From: Porphyromonadaceae bacterium UBA7555
GTDB lineage: Bacteria; Bacteroidota; Bacteroidia; Bacteroidales; Muribaculaceae
Direction: 5' to 3'
Assembly: GCA_002478045.1 (NCBI GenBank)
Contig: DLLT01000016.1
Location: 3,605-67,604 of the forward strand
DNA length: 64,000 bases
A model generated the notes under the pieces. That model searched no databases and was not told the DNA's origin. It saw only the letters and a list, made by a program, of their open reading frames with translations. The translations under genes and the position numbers were made by a program. The first letter of the stretch is position 1. Every line of letters starts with the position of its first letter. Shown here piece by piece: positions 43,713 through 53,561 of this stretch.

Positions 43713-44480
43713 TTAGTTGGAACGATGCCACATTTCCCATGCCGCAAAGGCCTGTAGAAGCAACATTTCGAGCCCGTTTTTGACCGTGGCGTCTTGTGCG
43801 GCACATCGCTGCATGAACAGGGTGACATCCGGATTGTATATCAAATCGAAGCACACGTGATTTTCGGTTACCAGCCGATAAGGGATGTCGGGACAGGCAT
43901 CTACGTGCGGATACATGCCAAGCGGCGTTGTATTGACGATGACCGTATGGGAGGCCATCACGCCTTCATCGAGGTCTGCGTAGGTGATTACGCCCGGCCG
44001 CGGCGAGCGCGATACAAGTGTCCCGACAATGCCGAGTTGTGCCAATCCGGCCATGACGGCGTGTGAGGCGCCGCCTGTGCCGAGTACCAGGGCGTGAGTA
44101 TGTTTTTTGCTCGTCAATAGCGGCGATATTGAGTCGGTGAAGCCGATTATGTCGCTGTTGAAGCCCTTGAGACGGACGTGTCCGGAGGTGTCGCGGGTGA
44201 CGCGTATGACATTGACGGCATCTATCGCACGAGCTGTGGGATCGATGTCGTCCAAATAGGGGATGACGGCCTGCTTGTAAGGAATGGTGACGTTGAGACC
44301 GCGAAGTGTCGGATGTGAGGTTACGATTTCGGGCAATTCCGTGATGGATGGAATTTCGAAATTGATGTATTCGGCATCTATGCCCTCTCCGACAAATTTT
44401 TTGTTGAAAAAACTTCGAGAAAACGAGTGCCCGAGCGGGTAGCCGATAAGTCCGTACAATTCTTTTTCGGAAGATGCCAT
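43713..44480 (-). CDS. aroE: Shikimate dehydrogenase
   Basis: 255 residues, short form. The N-terminal substrate domain begins YGLIGYPLGHSFSRSFFNKKF and contains NVTIPYKQAVIPYLD with catalytic Lys; Asp is in FNSDIIGF. The NADP domain has the loop VLGTGGASHAVMAGL. It reduces 3-dehydroshikimate for aromatic amino acid synthesis. A TACCTTTG box (44508-44515) gives a leader of about 25 bases. The stop is 66 bases before comEC. Confidence 0.96.
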   Translation of the reverse strand: MASSEKELYGLIGYPLGHSFSRSFFNKKFVGEGIDAEYINFEIPSITELPEIVTSHPTLRGLNVTIPYKQAVIPYLDDIDPTARAIDAVNVIRVTRDTSGHVRLKGFNSDIIGFTDSISPLLTSKKHTHALVLGTGGASHAVMAGLAQLGIVGTLVSRSPRPGVITYADLDEGVMASHTVIVNTTPLGMYPHVDACPDIPYRLVTENHVCFDLIYNPDVTLFMQRCAAQDATVKNGLEMLLLQAFAAWEMWHRSN

Positions 44481-44507
44481 AAATGTCGTTGTTGGTTAAG
44501 TCTCGAA

Positions 44508-44515
44508 CAAAGGTA
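44508..44515 (-). promoter_or_regulatory. Promoter -7 box of aroE
   Basis: Minus strand TACCTTTG immediately after the META gene's terminator hairpin; no TTTG at 19-20 bases upstream. Confidence 0.5.
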
Positions 44516-44522
44516 AGCATAA

Positions 44523-44562
44523 ATCGCGGAAAAAGCAGCGTTTTGTGTGCTTTTTCCGCGAT
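44523..44562 (-). terminator. Terminator hairpin of the META lipoprotein gene
   Basis: Perfect 15-bp arms 44523-44537 and 44548-44562 with a 10-base loop, beginning 27 bases after the META gene's stop. The minus-strand tail is TTATGC, only weakly T-rich. Confidence 0.8.
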
Positions 44563-44588
44563 GCGAAGCTGTAAATATGCGGGTCGGT

Positions 44589-45440
44589 TTACATATCGTC
44601 TTTGGGGGCGCGTTTCAGCGTCAGCAGGGTTTTGCCCTTGCGGTCGATGAGCAGAACCTTGTCGCTGCCGCCGTGTATGGCGGTGGTGGTTTGTTCGAGG
44701 GCTACAAGCATTTTGCGCTCGCGGTCGCCGTTGGGGCAGGCCATACGGGTGACGCCCATATTGGTGAAATTGATGGAGTTGGCTGTTGCCGGATCCATAG
44801 AGATGTCCCCGTTGAAGTAGTTGCAGCCCGAGTTGCCGTGGACTTTTTTCTCGGAGATGTCAAAGAAGATATTGACGCCTTCATCGTCCACGTCCTCGTC
44901 GCCTATTTTGGCCACGAGCCATTCGCCGTTGAGGAAGTCCATATTGTGACGACGCAGCGTCAGCAGCTTATGGCCGGTGCCATCGCTGATGTACAGGTAG
45001 GACTCGTTGCCGATGTCCTTGATGGAGATGTGGAGTTTTTCGTCTTCGCGCAATGCGTAGTTGATGTCCCCGTCATAGGATATTTCAGGGCACAGGCGCT
45101 GGGTGCACAGCACGTGCGACAGGACGATGGTTGAGCCTTCGACGCGGTAGTCGCCGTTGAGGACATTGCAGCCGTTGAAGGCATAGAAGCGTAATTCTGC
45201 CGGCGAGAAGTTGATGTACGGCATATTTTCGTCTTGATGGATGTCTGTGGTGCCCACCTTGATTATAGTCCATTCGCCGATAAGGGATTTGCCGATATCT
45301 TCGCCCGGTGCTACGACCGAGGGTTGACGGGTTACAATCTCGTTGGCGGGAGTGGAGGTGGAGGGGCGAGATGCGGCGGAGCATCCGCCCAGTGTCGTCG
45401 AAACCGCGATAGCGGCAAAAAAATATTTGATAGCGTTCAT
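44589..45440 (-). CDS. Lipoprotein with two META (HslJ-like) domains
   Basis: 283 residues. Signal peptide II with lipobox TLGGC (Cys20). Two META domains follow (about 50-155: LIGEWTIIKVGTTDI ... FNGCNVLNGDYRV; about 160-280: LNGEWLVAKIGDEDVDDEG ... NSGCNYFNGDISM), each with the G-C-N motif; the second has MGVTRMACPNGDRE. META proteins such as HslJ are linked to novobiocin resistance and motility, but the molecular role is unclear. The upstream ATG is nine codons away. A run of 11 G/C bases (45483-45493) lies 43 bases upstream in the leader. Confidence 0.9.
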   Translation of the reverse strand: MNAIKYFFAAIAVSTTLGGCSAASRPSTSTPANEIVTRQPSVVAPGEDIGKSLIGEWTIIKVGTTDIHQDENMPYINFSPAELRFYAFNGCNVLNGDYRVEGSTIVLSHVLCTQRLCPEISYDGDINYALREDEKLHISIKDIGNESYLYISDGTGHKLLTLRRHNMDFLNGEWLVAKIGDEDVDDEGVNIFFDISEKKVHGNSGCNYFNGDISMDPATANSINFTNMGVTRMACPNGDRERKMLVALEQTTTAIHGGSDKVLLIDRKGKTLLTLKRAPKDDM

Positions 45441-45550
45441 AATCATATTGTTGTCTTGTGTGTGCAAGTCGTCGTATTATCCGGGGGGGGGGGATCGTTG
45501 TATTGTGTATATGTCTTTATGCTAATAGGACTATGTATGGGCGCAAAGGT

Positions 45551-47089
45551 TTAATGTCTTGTCGTGTCCATCGCGACCGCCTTGTTCGTTGCGACAGGCG
45601 TTGGAGTGTCGTTAGACATCGGCTGCGACTGCTTGGCTGTCTTGGGCATATACAGCTTCAGCGGTCCGGTAAAGGCGCGCAGACTCTTGATGGGGACGGG
45701 TGGGGCAAGACGCGTCACAATCGGCAGGTCGGCATGGGCGCGTACGGTGTCCGTCTTGGAGGTGACGATGTATGCGGCATCATCGCGCAGCACCGGTATC
45801 GCTTGCGGCAACTCGTTGGGGTTTAGACGATAAAAAACCGCGCCGTTATCCATCATCGGCGTCATCTGCTGCCACCCATAGTTGGTGTGCACGGGCCATA
45901 GCAGCGCCAGGGCGATGTAATATGTGGCCCAGACCGTTGCGGCCGAGCGCGAAGTGCTGTCATCTAAGGCCGCAATCAGCGCTCCGGGCAGCAGCATCGC
46001 CAGCGGTAGCAGTGGGAAGGTGTAGCGTGCCTGATGAAGCACCGAGGCATAGTCGGTGAGAAATATGGCAATGATGGCACCTAATGCGAGCCATACCACT
46101 ACGGCATAACTGCGGAGCTGCCACAGCCGCTTCTTCCACACCAGCAGGCCGAATATGGCGATGCAGGCCACCGTTCCGGTCCATGTCAGTGTGTCCGAAC
46201 CCAGCCATCCGGCCACGCGCTGCACGGCGGCGCCACTGTCGGAAAAACCGCCGCGCGTATGTACTGTCGAATGAAGCAGGAAATTGAAAAATCCTGTGTA
46301 TATTACCCAGCACAGAGCCACGGCGGCGACGGCGCTCAGGACCAGTCCTCCTACGTCCGCATATCGGCGACGGCGTGCGGCGGCCACTATCAGACCCAAG
46401 CCGACAAGCCCCACGTATATCGCATTAAGGTATCCGGTGCTGAGCGCTCCGCAGACGGTGATCGCCAGGGCGGCGTATAATTTGAGGTTTATATGATTGT
46501 CCCTAAGTCTGATACATATCTTGACGGCGCACAAAGCCAGCAGTGTCAGCCACATTTGAGCCATTTGGTATTCGCGCACAAACATAGTGTCGAATACCGC
46601 GGTACGCGTGGCCATAGCGGCTGTAATTACGGCCAGGGTTAGCCACCATCTCTCGCGGCCGAACATAAGTGTTCCTATGCGCCACATAGCCCAAAAGGCC
46701 ACGACCATAAATATGATATTGAGCCATCCGCCGGCGCGGGCCACCGCTTGGGCGTCCCATCCGTCGGCCAGCGACTCCAAGGCTACGCGCAATGCCATAT
46801 AATACATCGAAGCGTGCGGAATATCGTAGTTGTTGGAGTGTAGTGATGCAAGGTCTTCGCTTAGGCTGTGCTCTCGGGCCAGTACGTTCTTGAGCTGTGC
46901 TCCGGAGTACGTTCCTTCGGGCAAGGCTTGGACATAGGCTTGGTTGTGGCGCGCCAGCATCACCGAAAAGACTTCGTCCGAATGTAACTGTGCGCGCTCG
47001 TATATGGCCGCAAGTCGTATGCCTACCAGCAGGAGAAGGCAGGCGGCAAAGGCTATGGTCGGGAGATGTCGTCGCAGTGAGTCCTTCAT
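45551..47089 (-). CDS. GT-C fold membrane glycosyltransferase-like protein (GT39/ArnT-like)
   Basis: 512 residues, about eleven membrane helices. The first periplasmic loop has YERAQLHSDEVFSVMLARHN, where HSDE could be the acidic catalytic motif of polyprenyl-phosphate-sugar transferases; an RWWLTLAVITAAMATRTAVFD block follows, typical of the dolichyl-phosphate-mannose mannosyltransferase group. It would transfer a sugar from a lipid carrier to an envelope acceptor. The start is at MKDSLRRHL; the longer frame upstream is not protein-like. It is 35 bases after lgt in the same direction. Confidence 0.78.
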   Translation of the reverse strand: MKDSLRRHLPTIAFAACLLLLVGIRLAAIYERAQLHSDEVFSVMLARHNQAYVQALPEGTYSGAQLKNVLAREHSLSEDLASLHSNNYDIPHASMYYMALRVALESLADGWDAQAVARAGGWLNIIFMVVAFWAMWRIGTLMFGRERWWLTLAVITAAMATRTAVFDTMFVREYQMAQMWLTLLALCAVKICIRLRDNHINLKLYAALAITVCGALSTGYLNAIYVGLVGLGLIVAAARRRRYADVGGLVLSAVAAVALCWVIYTGFFNFLLHSTVHTRGGFSDSGAAVQRVAGWLGSDTLTWTGTVACIAIFGLLVWKKRLWQLRSYAVVVWLALGAIIAIFLTDYASVLHQARYTFPLLPLAMLLPGALIAALDDSTSRSAATVWATYYIALALLWPVHTNYGWQQMTPMMDNGAVFYRLNPNELPQAIPVLRDDAAYIVTSKTDTVRAHADLPIVTRLAPPVPIKSLRAFTGPLKLYMPKTAKQSQPMSNDTPTPVATNKAVAMDTTRH

Positions 47090-47124
47090 AATGTGTGGAT
47101 GTTGTTTCGTGATGTCTGTAAGTG

Positions 47125-47970
47125 CTATCCCCGGGCTTGGTCTTGGTCGGAGAAGCGGTCGGGGAAGGCTATGTCTTTGGGCGGTCGCATGTATGCGCGT
47201 ACAATAAATATTAGGCCGGCTATGATAAACGGTATGCTCAGGCATTGACCCATATTCAATACCATATTTTCTTCGAAAGATTCCTGAACGTTCTTGACAA
47301 ATTCGATGAGGAAGCGGCAGGAGAAAAGCACCGTCAAGAAGACGCCGAAAATCAATCCCGGACGGCGCTCGGCATTACGTCGCCAGTACATCCACATCAG
47401 CAGGCCGAATAGCGCCAAATAGCAGAGCGATTCGTATATCTGCGTCGGGTGGCAGGGAACGCCCGGATACTCGTGGCCGCGCACAAATATAAAGCCCCAA
47501 GGCAGGTCGGTGGGATGGCCGTATATTTCGCTGTTCATCAGATTGCCGAAGCGGATCATTGCCCCCACCAGAGCGATAGGTATCACCAGGCGGTCAAAAG
47601 TCCATAGCGGGCTGCGCTTTGTCGTAATCCACGAAAACAGCAGTACGGCAACTATAATGCCTATGGCACCGCCGTGGCTGGCCAGTCCGCCTTCCCATAT
47701 CGAAAGGATGTGCTCGGGATGTTGCGAGTACCAGTCCCATTCGTAGAAAAATACGTGACCCAGACGTGCACCAAGGACGGTGCCGGCAACGGTCCACAGC
47801 AGTATCGAGCCCATCCAGCGTTCCGGAGCGCCTTCGTGGCGGAACATGCGGTAGAGGATGCTGTATCCAATCAGAAATCCGACGGCAAACATCACTCCGT
47901 ACCAGCGTACGGTCACAAAAGAATCTATGATTGTGGGATTTGCGTCCCAGGTGATAAAGTCAAGTGTCAT
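47125..47970 (-). CDS. lgt: Prolipoprotein diacylglyceryl transferase
   Basis: 281 residues, seven membrane helices. The Lgt signature GAMIRFGNLMNSEIYGHP is clear, as are RWYGVMFAVGFLIGY near the start and RPGLIFGVFLTVLFSCRFLIEFVKN near the end. It puts diacylglycerol on the lipobox cysteine of all lipoproteins, for example the SusD, META and 60-residue lipoproteins in this window. It sits 29 bases after the AgcS symporter gene. Confidence 0.96.
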   Translation of the reverse strand: MTLDFITWDANPTIIDSFVTVRWYGVMFAVGFLIGYSILYRMFRHEGAPERWMGSILLWTVAGTVLGARLGHVFFYEWDWYSQHPEHILSIWEGGLASHGGAIGIIVAVLLFSWITTKRSPLWTFDRLVIPIALVGAMIRFGNLMNSEIYGHPTDLPWGFIFVRGHEYPGVPCHPTQIYESLCYLALFGLLMWMYWRRNAERRPGLIFGVFLTVLFSCRFLIEFVKNVQESFEENMVLNMGQCLSIPFIIAGLIFIVRAYMRPPKDIAFPDRFSDQDQARG

Positions 47971-47999
47971 TGTGTATCGTTGGGCTGTAATGCGTTGTC

Positions 48000-49505
48000 T
48001 TAAGATTTAGTGTCTTCGTCTGCCAAGACCGCCTCTTTGCCGACCGGAGCCGCTTCTTTGTCTTGTACCGTTGTGCCATCGTCTTGAATGGCCGCTTCTT
48101 TGTCCTTGGATCGTGCAAACCATTGTCGAGTAACGCGATGGACACGGCGGCTGAGCGCCAGAAGGGTGAACATTGTCGGCAGTGCCATCATGGCGTAGAA
48201 CAAATCGCACATACCCACGGCGGCTTCAAGCGGCACCACGGCAAAGACCACCAGCGATGCCAGGAAGGCGTAGGTGTAGAAGCGTGCCTTGCGTTCGCCG
48301 AAGAGATATGCGGCACAGCTTGTGCCGTAATAGCTGTAGCTGAACATCGAGGACAATGCGAAGCATATCACCACGAACATCAACATATAAGCTCCGCCCG
48401 GAATTGCGCGGCCGAAGGCGTCCATAGCTATGGCCAGACCCTTGACGCCCTCAATATGTTGAATGTCCGGGACGCATATCAGCAGTGCTGTGGCCGTGAG
48501 CGTACACACAAGGCCCGAGTCTATGGCCGGGCCGAGCATGGCTATGAGTCCCTCGCGTACGGGATTGGTATTGCGACTGGCGCCGTGCATGATGGAGGCC
48601 GTACCGATGCCCGCATCGTTGACCAATGCGGCGCGGCGGGCGCCTATAATCGCGATTCCGGCCAGGGCGCCGAAACCGGCTTGCAGGTTGAAAGCCTCAT
48701 GGAATATCGAAGCAAAGACCTCGGGAACGCGTCCCAGATTGGTGCATATTATGTACAGCACCATAACAAAATACACGCCCACCATGAAAGGAACCATAAC
48801 CGAGGCCACACGCGCGATGCGTCGGATGCCGCGCAGTACCACCAGGGCGACAATTACGGCCACCAAAATGCCGAAAAGCAGCTTGAAGGCCTGAAGGTGC
48901 GACAGCGAGGTCACCGAAGATACGGCCCCCAGAAGGGCGCTGCTTTCAATCCATTGGGGCGTGGTGAATGTTGCCGTGACCGCTTCGGTCAACTGATTGG
49001 CATTCATAATGCACAGGGTGCCGAACATTCCGGCGATGGCAAAGAATGTCGCCAAAGGCCGCCATTTGTGTCCCAGACCCTCCTCGATGATATACATCAT
49101 ACCTCCGCGCGGACGTCCCGAGGCATCATGGCCGCGGTACATCACTGCCAAGGCGCCCTCGTGGTATTTGGTGGACATGCCGACGATGGCACTGACCCAC
49201 ATCCAGAATATTGCACCCGGGCCGCCCATAACCAAGGCTATGGCCACGCCGGCGATATTGCCCAATCCGACGGTGGCGGCGACCACAGACAGCAGCGCTT
49301 GTACCGAGGATATTTGGCCTGCTCGGCGCTCGGTGTTGCCCGGACGGCGGCGCAATTCGGCCAGCGATGCCGGAAGTCGTCGCAGAGATACCGCTCCCGA
49401 ACTGATAAAAAGGTAAAGTCCGCCGCCTATGAGCAGAAAGAATAGCGGATATCCGCATACCCAATCGGCCACAGTGACTATGTATTGTCCTAATGTATCA
49501 AGCAT
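48000..49505 (-). CDS. AgcS-family sodium/alanine-glycine symporter
   Basis: 501 residues, about eleven membrane helices. Family motifs: GNIAGVAIALVMGGPGAIFWMWV, GMSTKYHEGALAVMYRG, RGGMMYIIEEGLG and NDAGIGTASIMHGA. It takes up alanine or glycine with Na+. The last 40 residues are a low-complexity charged tail with three KEA-type repeats (KDKEAAIQDDG, QDKEAAPVGKEAVLADEDTK), an unusual feature. First gene of a likely symporter-lgt-glycosyltransferase operon. Confidence 0.95.
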   Translation of the reverse strand: MLDTLGQYIVTVADWVCGYPLFFLLIGGGLYLFISSGAVSLRRLPASLAELRRRPGNTERRAGQISSVQALLSVVAATVGLGNIAGVAIALVMGGPGAIFWMWVSAIVGMSTKYHEGALAVMYRGHDASGRPRGGMMYIIEEGLGHKWRPLATFFAIAGMFGTLCIMNANQLTEAVTATFTTPQWIESSALLGAVSSVTSLSHLQAFKLLFGILVAVIVALVVLRGIRRIARVASVMVPFMVGVYFVMVLYIICTNLGRVPEVFASIFHEAFNLQAGFGALAGIAIIGARRAALVNDAGIGTASIMHGASRNTNPVREGLIAMLGPAIDSGLVCTLTATALLICVPDIQHIEGVKGLAIAMDAFGRAIPGGAYMLMFVVICFALSSMFSYSYYGTSCAAYLFGERKARFYTYAFLASLVVFAVVPLEAAVGMCDLFYAMMALPTMFTLLALSRRVHRVTRQWFARSKDKEAAIQDDGTTVQDKEAAPVGKEAVLADEDTKS

Positions 49506-49710
49506 TTACGATGATGTTGGCGCGGACGCTATGTGTGCGCCGCTGTTTATATGAGTACAAAATTACACAAAATTGCCGACAATCGAGCCCTCCCGAGCCA
49601 AACATTCGACGAAGAAAACATGAACCGCCGTCGTTTTTTCTGAAAGGATATGGGCGATTGCACCGAGTAGTCAAAAGACCGTCCAAATTGAGGCAAGGGT
49701 GCGGTCGGCT

Positions 49711-49742
49711 GTTGCCTTTTCAGAGAAAAAATGCTATCTTTG
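49711..49742 (+). promoter_or_regulatory. Promoter of parC
   Basis: GTTG (49711-49714), 20 bases, TATCTTTG (49735-49742); about 52 bases of leader. Confidence 0.75.
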
Positions 49743-49800
49743 CACCAAATATGTCCTTACGCGCCGAAACGGGCGTGCCGGGCCTTCATTCCAACGAATT

Positions 49801-52629
49801 ATGACCGAAGACGACGATACCATCCGACCTAAGGAGACTGACGGTGCTTCCGATGCCGCAAATGCCGATGCCGCAAATGCCGGTGCCGGAGACGCTGCTA
49901 TGGACGAAAAAGCTGATGCACAAGAAGATGCCGACGATATTGACGGCTTTGACAACGAATACGCCGCCGAAAATGATGATACTGACGCCGAAGATGCCTC
50001 AAGCGGAAATATACGCGACTTGGACGACATCACCGCAGCGTCTATCATCGACGGCGACGCGCTGACACACCATTTGCGCGGTATGTACCGATGCTGGTTC
50101 CTCGAGTACGCCTCCTACGTGATACTCGAGCGTGCCGTGCCGCATATACAGGACGGCCTCAAGCCCGTGCAACGCCGCATACTTCACTCGATGAAGACCC
50201 TCGATGACGGCCGTTTCAATAAGGTGGCCAATATCGTCGGTAATACCATGCAGTATCACCCGCACGGCGATGCGTCCATCAAGGATGCACTTGTGCAATT
50301 GGGCCAAAAAGAATTGCTGGTAGAGACGCAGGGTAACTGGGGTAATATCCTCACCGGCGCCAGTGCCGCTGCCGGCCGATACATTGAGGCTCGTCTGTCA
50401 CCCTTTGCGCTCGAGACGTTGTATGACGATAAGGTCACCGACTGGACGATGAGCTATGACGGCCGCAAAAAAGAGCCGGTGACCCTGCCCACCAAGTTCC
50501 CGCTGCTGCTGGCTCAGGGTGCCGAAGGCATTGCCGTGGGCTTGTCATCGCGTATTTTGCCGCACAACTTCAACGAAATCATTGATGCCGCCGTGGCTTA
50601 TCTGCGCGGCGAGGACTTCGAGCTATATCCAGACTTCCCCACCGGCGGAATGCTCGATGTCAGCAAGTACAACGATGGGCGACGCGGCGGACGCATACGC
50701 ATACGCGCCAAAATTGAGAAGGTTGACAATAAAACCATCGCTATCACCGAGATACCATACGGCAAAACCACCGGCACGGTCATAGACTCGATACTCAGCG
50801 CCTTCGAAAAAGGCAAAATCAAGATACGCAAAGTCGAGGACCATACAGCCCAGGAAGCACGCATATTGGTGTATCTGCAACCCGGAACGTCCTCCGACAA
50901 GACCATAGACGCACTATATGCATTCAGCTTCTGCGAAGTCAGTGTCTCGCCCAACTGCTGCGTCATCGAAGACCGCCATCCCCAGTTCCTCGGCGTCAGC
51001 GATGTGCTGCGTTACAGCGCCGACCATACGCGCCAAATCCTGTTGCGAGAGTTGCAAATCGAATTGGGCGAAGTCAATGAGGCTCTGTATTTTGCATCGC
51101 TTGAAAAGTATTTTATCGAAAAACGCATATACAAAGACAAAGAATACGAGCAGGCTCCCGACCTCGATGCAGCCGTGGCGCATATCGACAAACGACTTGA
51201 ACCGCTCAAAGCCAAGCTGATACGCGATGTGACCCGTGACGACATCGTCAAGCTGTTGGAAATAAAGATGCGCCGTATCCTGCGCTTCAATGCCGATGAG
51301 GCCGACCGCCGTATCGCCAATTACCTCGAGCGTATCAGCCGTATCAACGACCGTATCGAACACCTCACGCAATACACCATCGAGTGGTTCGAACGTCTCA
51401 AAGAAAAATACGGACACGCCTATCCGCGCCGCACCCAGTTGCGTAGCTTCGACACCATAGAGGCGGCCACCGTAGCCGAAGCCAACGAGCGCCTGTACAT
51501 CAACCGCAAGGAGGGCTTCATAGGCACGGCGCTGAAAAATGATGAATTTGTATGCAACTGCTCGTCTTTGGACGATGTCATCATATTCTATAAAGACGGA
51601 CGTTACAAGGTGGTACGCGTAAGCGACAAATTGTCCGTGGGTACCAATATCCTGCACCTTGCCGTATTCAAGCGTAAGGACGAGCGCACCATCTACAACG
51701 TCATCTATCAGGACGGCCGCGGCGGCGCTTATTATATGAAACGATTTGCCGTCACGGGCTTGAAGCGCGACACCGAGTACAACCTGACCAAGGGTAAAGA
51801 CGGCTCGCGTGTCGTATGGTTCAGCGCCAATCCAAACGGCGAGGCCGAAGTCGTGAAAGTCACCCTCAAGCCGCGTCCGCGACTGAAGACACTGCAATTT
51901 GACGTCGATTTCAGCAAATTGGCCGTCAAAGGTCGTGCTTCGTGCGGCAATCTGGTGACCCGAAACGAAGTCCACCGCTTCTCGCTTAAAGAAAAAGGCA
52001 CAAGCACCTTGGGCGGACGACAGGTATGGTTTGACCCGGATGTCTTACGCCTGAATTATGACGGCCGCGGCCAATACCTCGGCGAATTCCAAGGTACGGA
52101 CCTCATACTGGTCATATTGAAAAACGGCGAGTACTATACCGGCGACTTTAATGTTACCAACCACTACGAAGACAACATCTTACGTATCGAGAAATTCAAC
52201 AGCCATAAGGTGTGGACAGCTATAATCAACGATGCCGACCAGGGCTATCCCTACCTTAAACGCTTCACCTTCGAGGCCTCGACACGTCGGCAGCGTTTTG
52301 TGGGCACGGACGACAAGTCGCAATTGATGGCGCTGAGCGACCACTTGGGCGCTCGTTTCCGCATCACCTTCGGCGCTCCGGACGACTTCCGCGACCCCTT
52401 GGAAGTGGATGCGCCCGATTTTATAGCCGTCAAGTCTTTCAAAGCACGTGGCAAGCGCCTGACGACGTGGAATGTCGCAGCCGTAGACGAGCTCGAGCCG
52501 CGTGAGATGCCCGAAGAAAACTACGATGACACGCCCGAGGAAGAAGAGACCCCCGAAGTCGAAATCGAGCCCGAACGCAGTGACGATGAAATCAGAGATG
52601 AAATCAATGGACAACAGCGGATGTTCTAA
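49801..52629 (+). CDS. parC: Topoisomerase IV / gyrase type subunit A
   Basis: 942 residues. The breakage-reunion core begins near residue 90 and has the active-site Tyr194 in AAGRYIEARLSPF. EYASYVILERAVPHIQDGLKPVQRR and HPHGDASIKDAL are standard. C-terminal beta-pinwheel blades follow from about 520. No GyrA-box is seen, supporting ParC over GyrA. The first 85 residues are an acidic Ala/Asp/Glu low-complexity extension not usual in the family. Start at MTEDDDTIRP, because the longer frame runs through the promoter. Its end overlaps the next gene. The partner parE is not in the window. Confidence 0.93.
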   Translation: MTEDDDTIRPKETDGASDAANADAANAGAGDAAMDEKADAQEDADDIDGFDNEYAAENDDTDAEDASSGNIRDLDDITAASIIDGDALTHHLRGMYRCWFLEYASYVILERAVPHIQDGLKPVQRRILHSMKTLDDGRFNKVANIVGNTMQYHPHGDASIKDALVQLGQKELLVETQGNWGNILTGASAAAGRYIEARLSPFALETLYDDKVTDWTMSYDGRKKEPVTLPTKFPLLLAQGAEGIAVGLSSRILPHNFNEIIDAAVAYLRGEDFELYPDFPTGGMLDVSKYNDGRRGGRIRIRAKIEKVDNKTIAITEIPYGKTTGTVIDSILSAFEKGKIKIRKVEDHTAQEARILVYLQPGTSSDKTIDALYAFSFCEVSVSPNCCVIEDRHPQFLGVSDVLRYSADHTRQILLRELQIELGEVNEALYFASLEKYFIEKRIYKDKEYEQAPDLDAAVAHIDKRLEPLKAKLIRDVTRDDIVKLLEIKMRRILRFNADEADRRIANYLERISRINDRIEHLTQYTIEWFERLKEKYGHAYPRRTQLRSFDTIEAATVAEANERLYINRKEGFIGTALKNDEFVCNCSSLDDVIIFYKDGRYKVVRVSDKLSVGTNILHLAVFKRKDERTIYNVIYQDGRGGAYYMKRFAVTGLKRDTEYNLTKGKDGSRVVWFSANPNGEAEVVKVTLKPRPRLKTLQFDVDFSKLAVKGRASCGNLVTRNEVHRFSLKEKGTSTLGGRQVWFDPDVLRLNYDGRGQYLGEFQGTDLILVILKNGEYYTGDFNVTNHYEDNILRIEKFNSHKVWTAIINDADQGYPYLKRFTFEASTRRQRFVGTDDKSQLMALSDHLGARFRITFGAPDDFRDPLEVDAPDFIAVKSFKARGKRLTTWNVAAVDELEPREMPEENYDDTPEEEETPEVEIEPERSDDEIRDEINGQQRMF

Positions 52630-53500
52630 AATAGCTAATAGTGTGCGATCTGTGCTCGTGGCTGCGGTAGCGCTGCTGTGTACAAAGCCGACCTTGGCCG
52701 TGCCCGCCGATAGCGTTGCAGCCGTTGTGCGTCCCGTGACTTCGGCCTACAGCATCGAAGCGGGTAGCGCACATCTTGCAGATACTTATCTGACGCCGCT
52801 GCATTACGATGGATGGCACAGCGCCGTATCGTACAGCCGTACACAGGCTATGGGCTTTGATCCCGAGCGGTGGAGTATGCGCCTGAGCCTCGGCGGAGCC
52901 GTAGACCATACGCAGAATCCGGCACGCAACGCCACGATGTGGAACTTTGACATAGAGGCATCATGGGGAATGACCCGACGCTTCCGTGTCTCGGAAGCCC
53001 TCAGCGCCGGCGTAGGCGGTTACACATCCTTGAATGTCGGGGCTTTGTACCTGAGCCGCAACGGCAATAATCCCGCATCGGCCAAGGGCGCATGGGTGGT
53101 AGGCGTCAGTGGCGCCGCCACTTATGCCATGCGCGTAGGGCGTCTCCCCGTCACTTGGGGCGTCACGGCTGCCATGCCTTTGACCGGAGTGTTTTTCTCG
53201 CCGCAATACGGTCAGCTGTATTACGAAATATACCTCGGCGACCGCCGCGGCTTGACACATGCGGCTTGGCCCGGCAGCTATCGCCGTATAGACACGCGTG
53301 TATGGGCCGACATGCATTTCGGTGGCACGACATTGCGTCTGGGCTATCACTTTGATCTACGTTCGACACGCGCCAACGACATCACGTCGCGTAGCGTCAC
53401 TCACGCCTTCAGCGTTGCCGTAGTCACCCGCTGGCTGTCCGTGCCTATGACTTCGACGACGACCGCTCCGGGAACACGCATTGTTGCAGCAAGCTATTGA
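52586..53500 (+). CDS. DUF3316 family outer membrane-like protein
   Basis: 304 residues. A basic N-terminus and hydrophobic signal (SVLVAAVALLCTKPTLA), then VTSAYSIEAGSAHLADTYLTPLHYDGWH, the DUF3316 hallmark, and beta strands with aromatic ends (LRLGYHFDLRSTRANDITS, AFSVAVVTRWL). Probably a small outer membrane barrel; function unknown. The start overlaps parC by 44 bases in a different frame; ATGs at 52598 and 52607 are other options. It may be translationally coupled to parC. Confidence 0.8.
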   Translation: MKSEMKSMDNSGCSKIANSVRSVLVAAVALLCTKPTLAVPADSVAAVVRPVTSAYSIEAGSAHLADTYLTPLHYDGWHSAVSYSRTQAMGFDPERWSMRLSLGGAVDHTQNPARNATMWNFDIEASWGMTRRFRVSEALSAGVGGYTSLNVGALYLSRNGNNPASAKGAWVVGVSGAATYAMRVGRLPVTWGVTAAMPLTGVFFSPQYGQLYYEIYLGDRRGLTHAAWPGSYRRIDTRVWADMHFGGTTLRLGYHFDLRSTRANDITSRSVTHAFSVAVVTRWLSVPMTSTTTAPGTRIVAASY

Positions 53501-53561
53501 TGCCCTTTGATATATACCGAATAAATAAAACAATAAGAGCATACAAAAACAATAGACCGCC

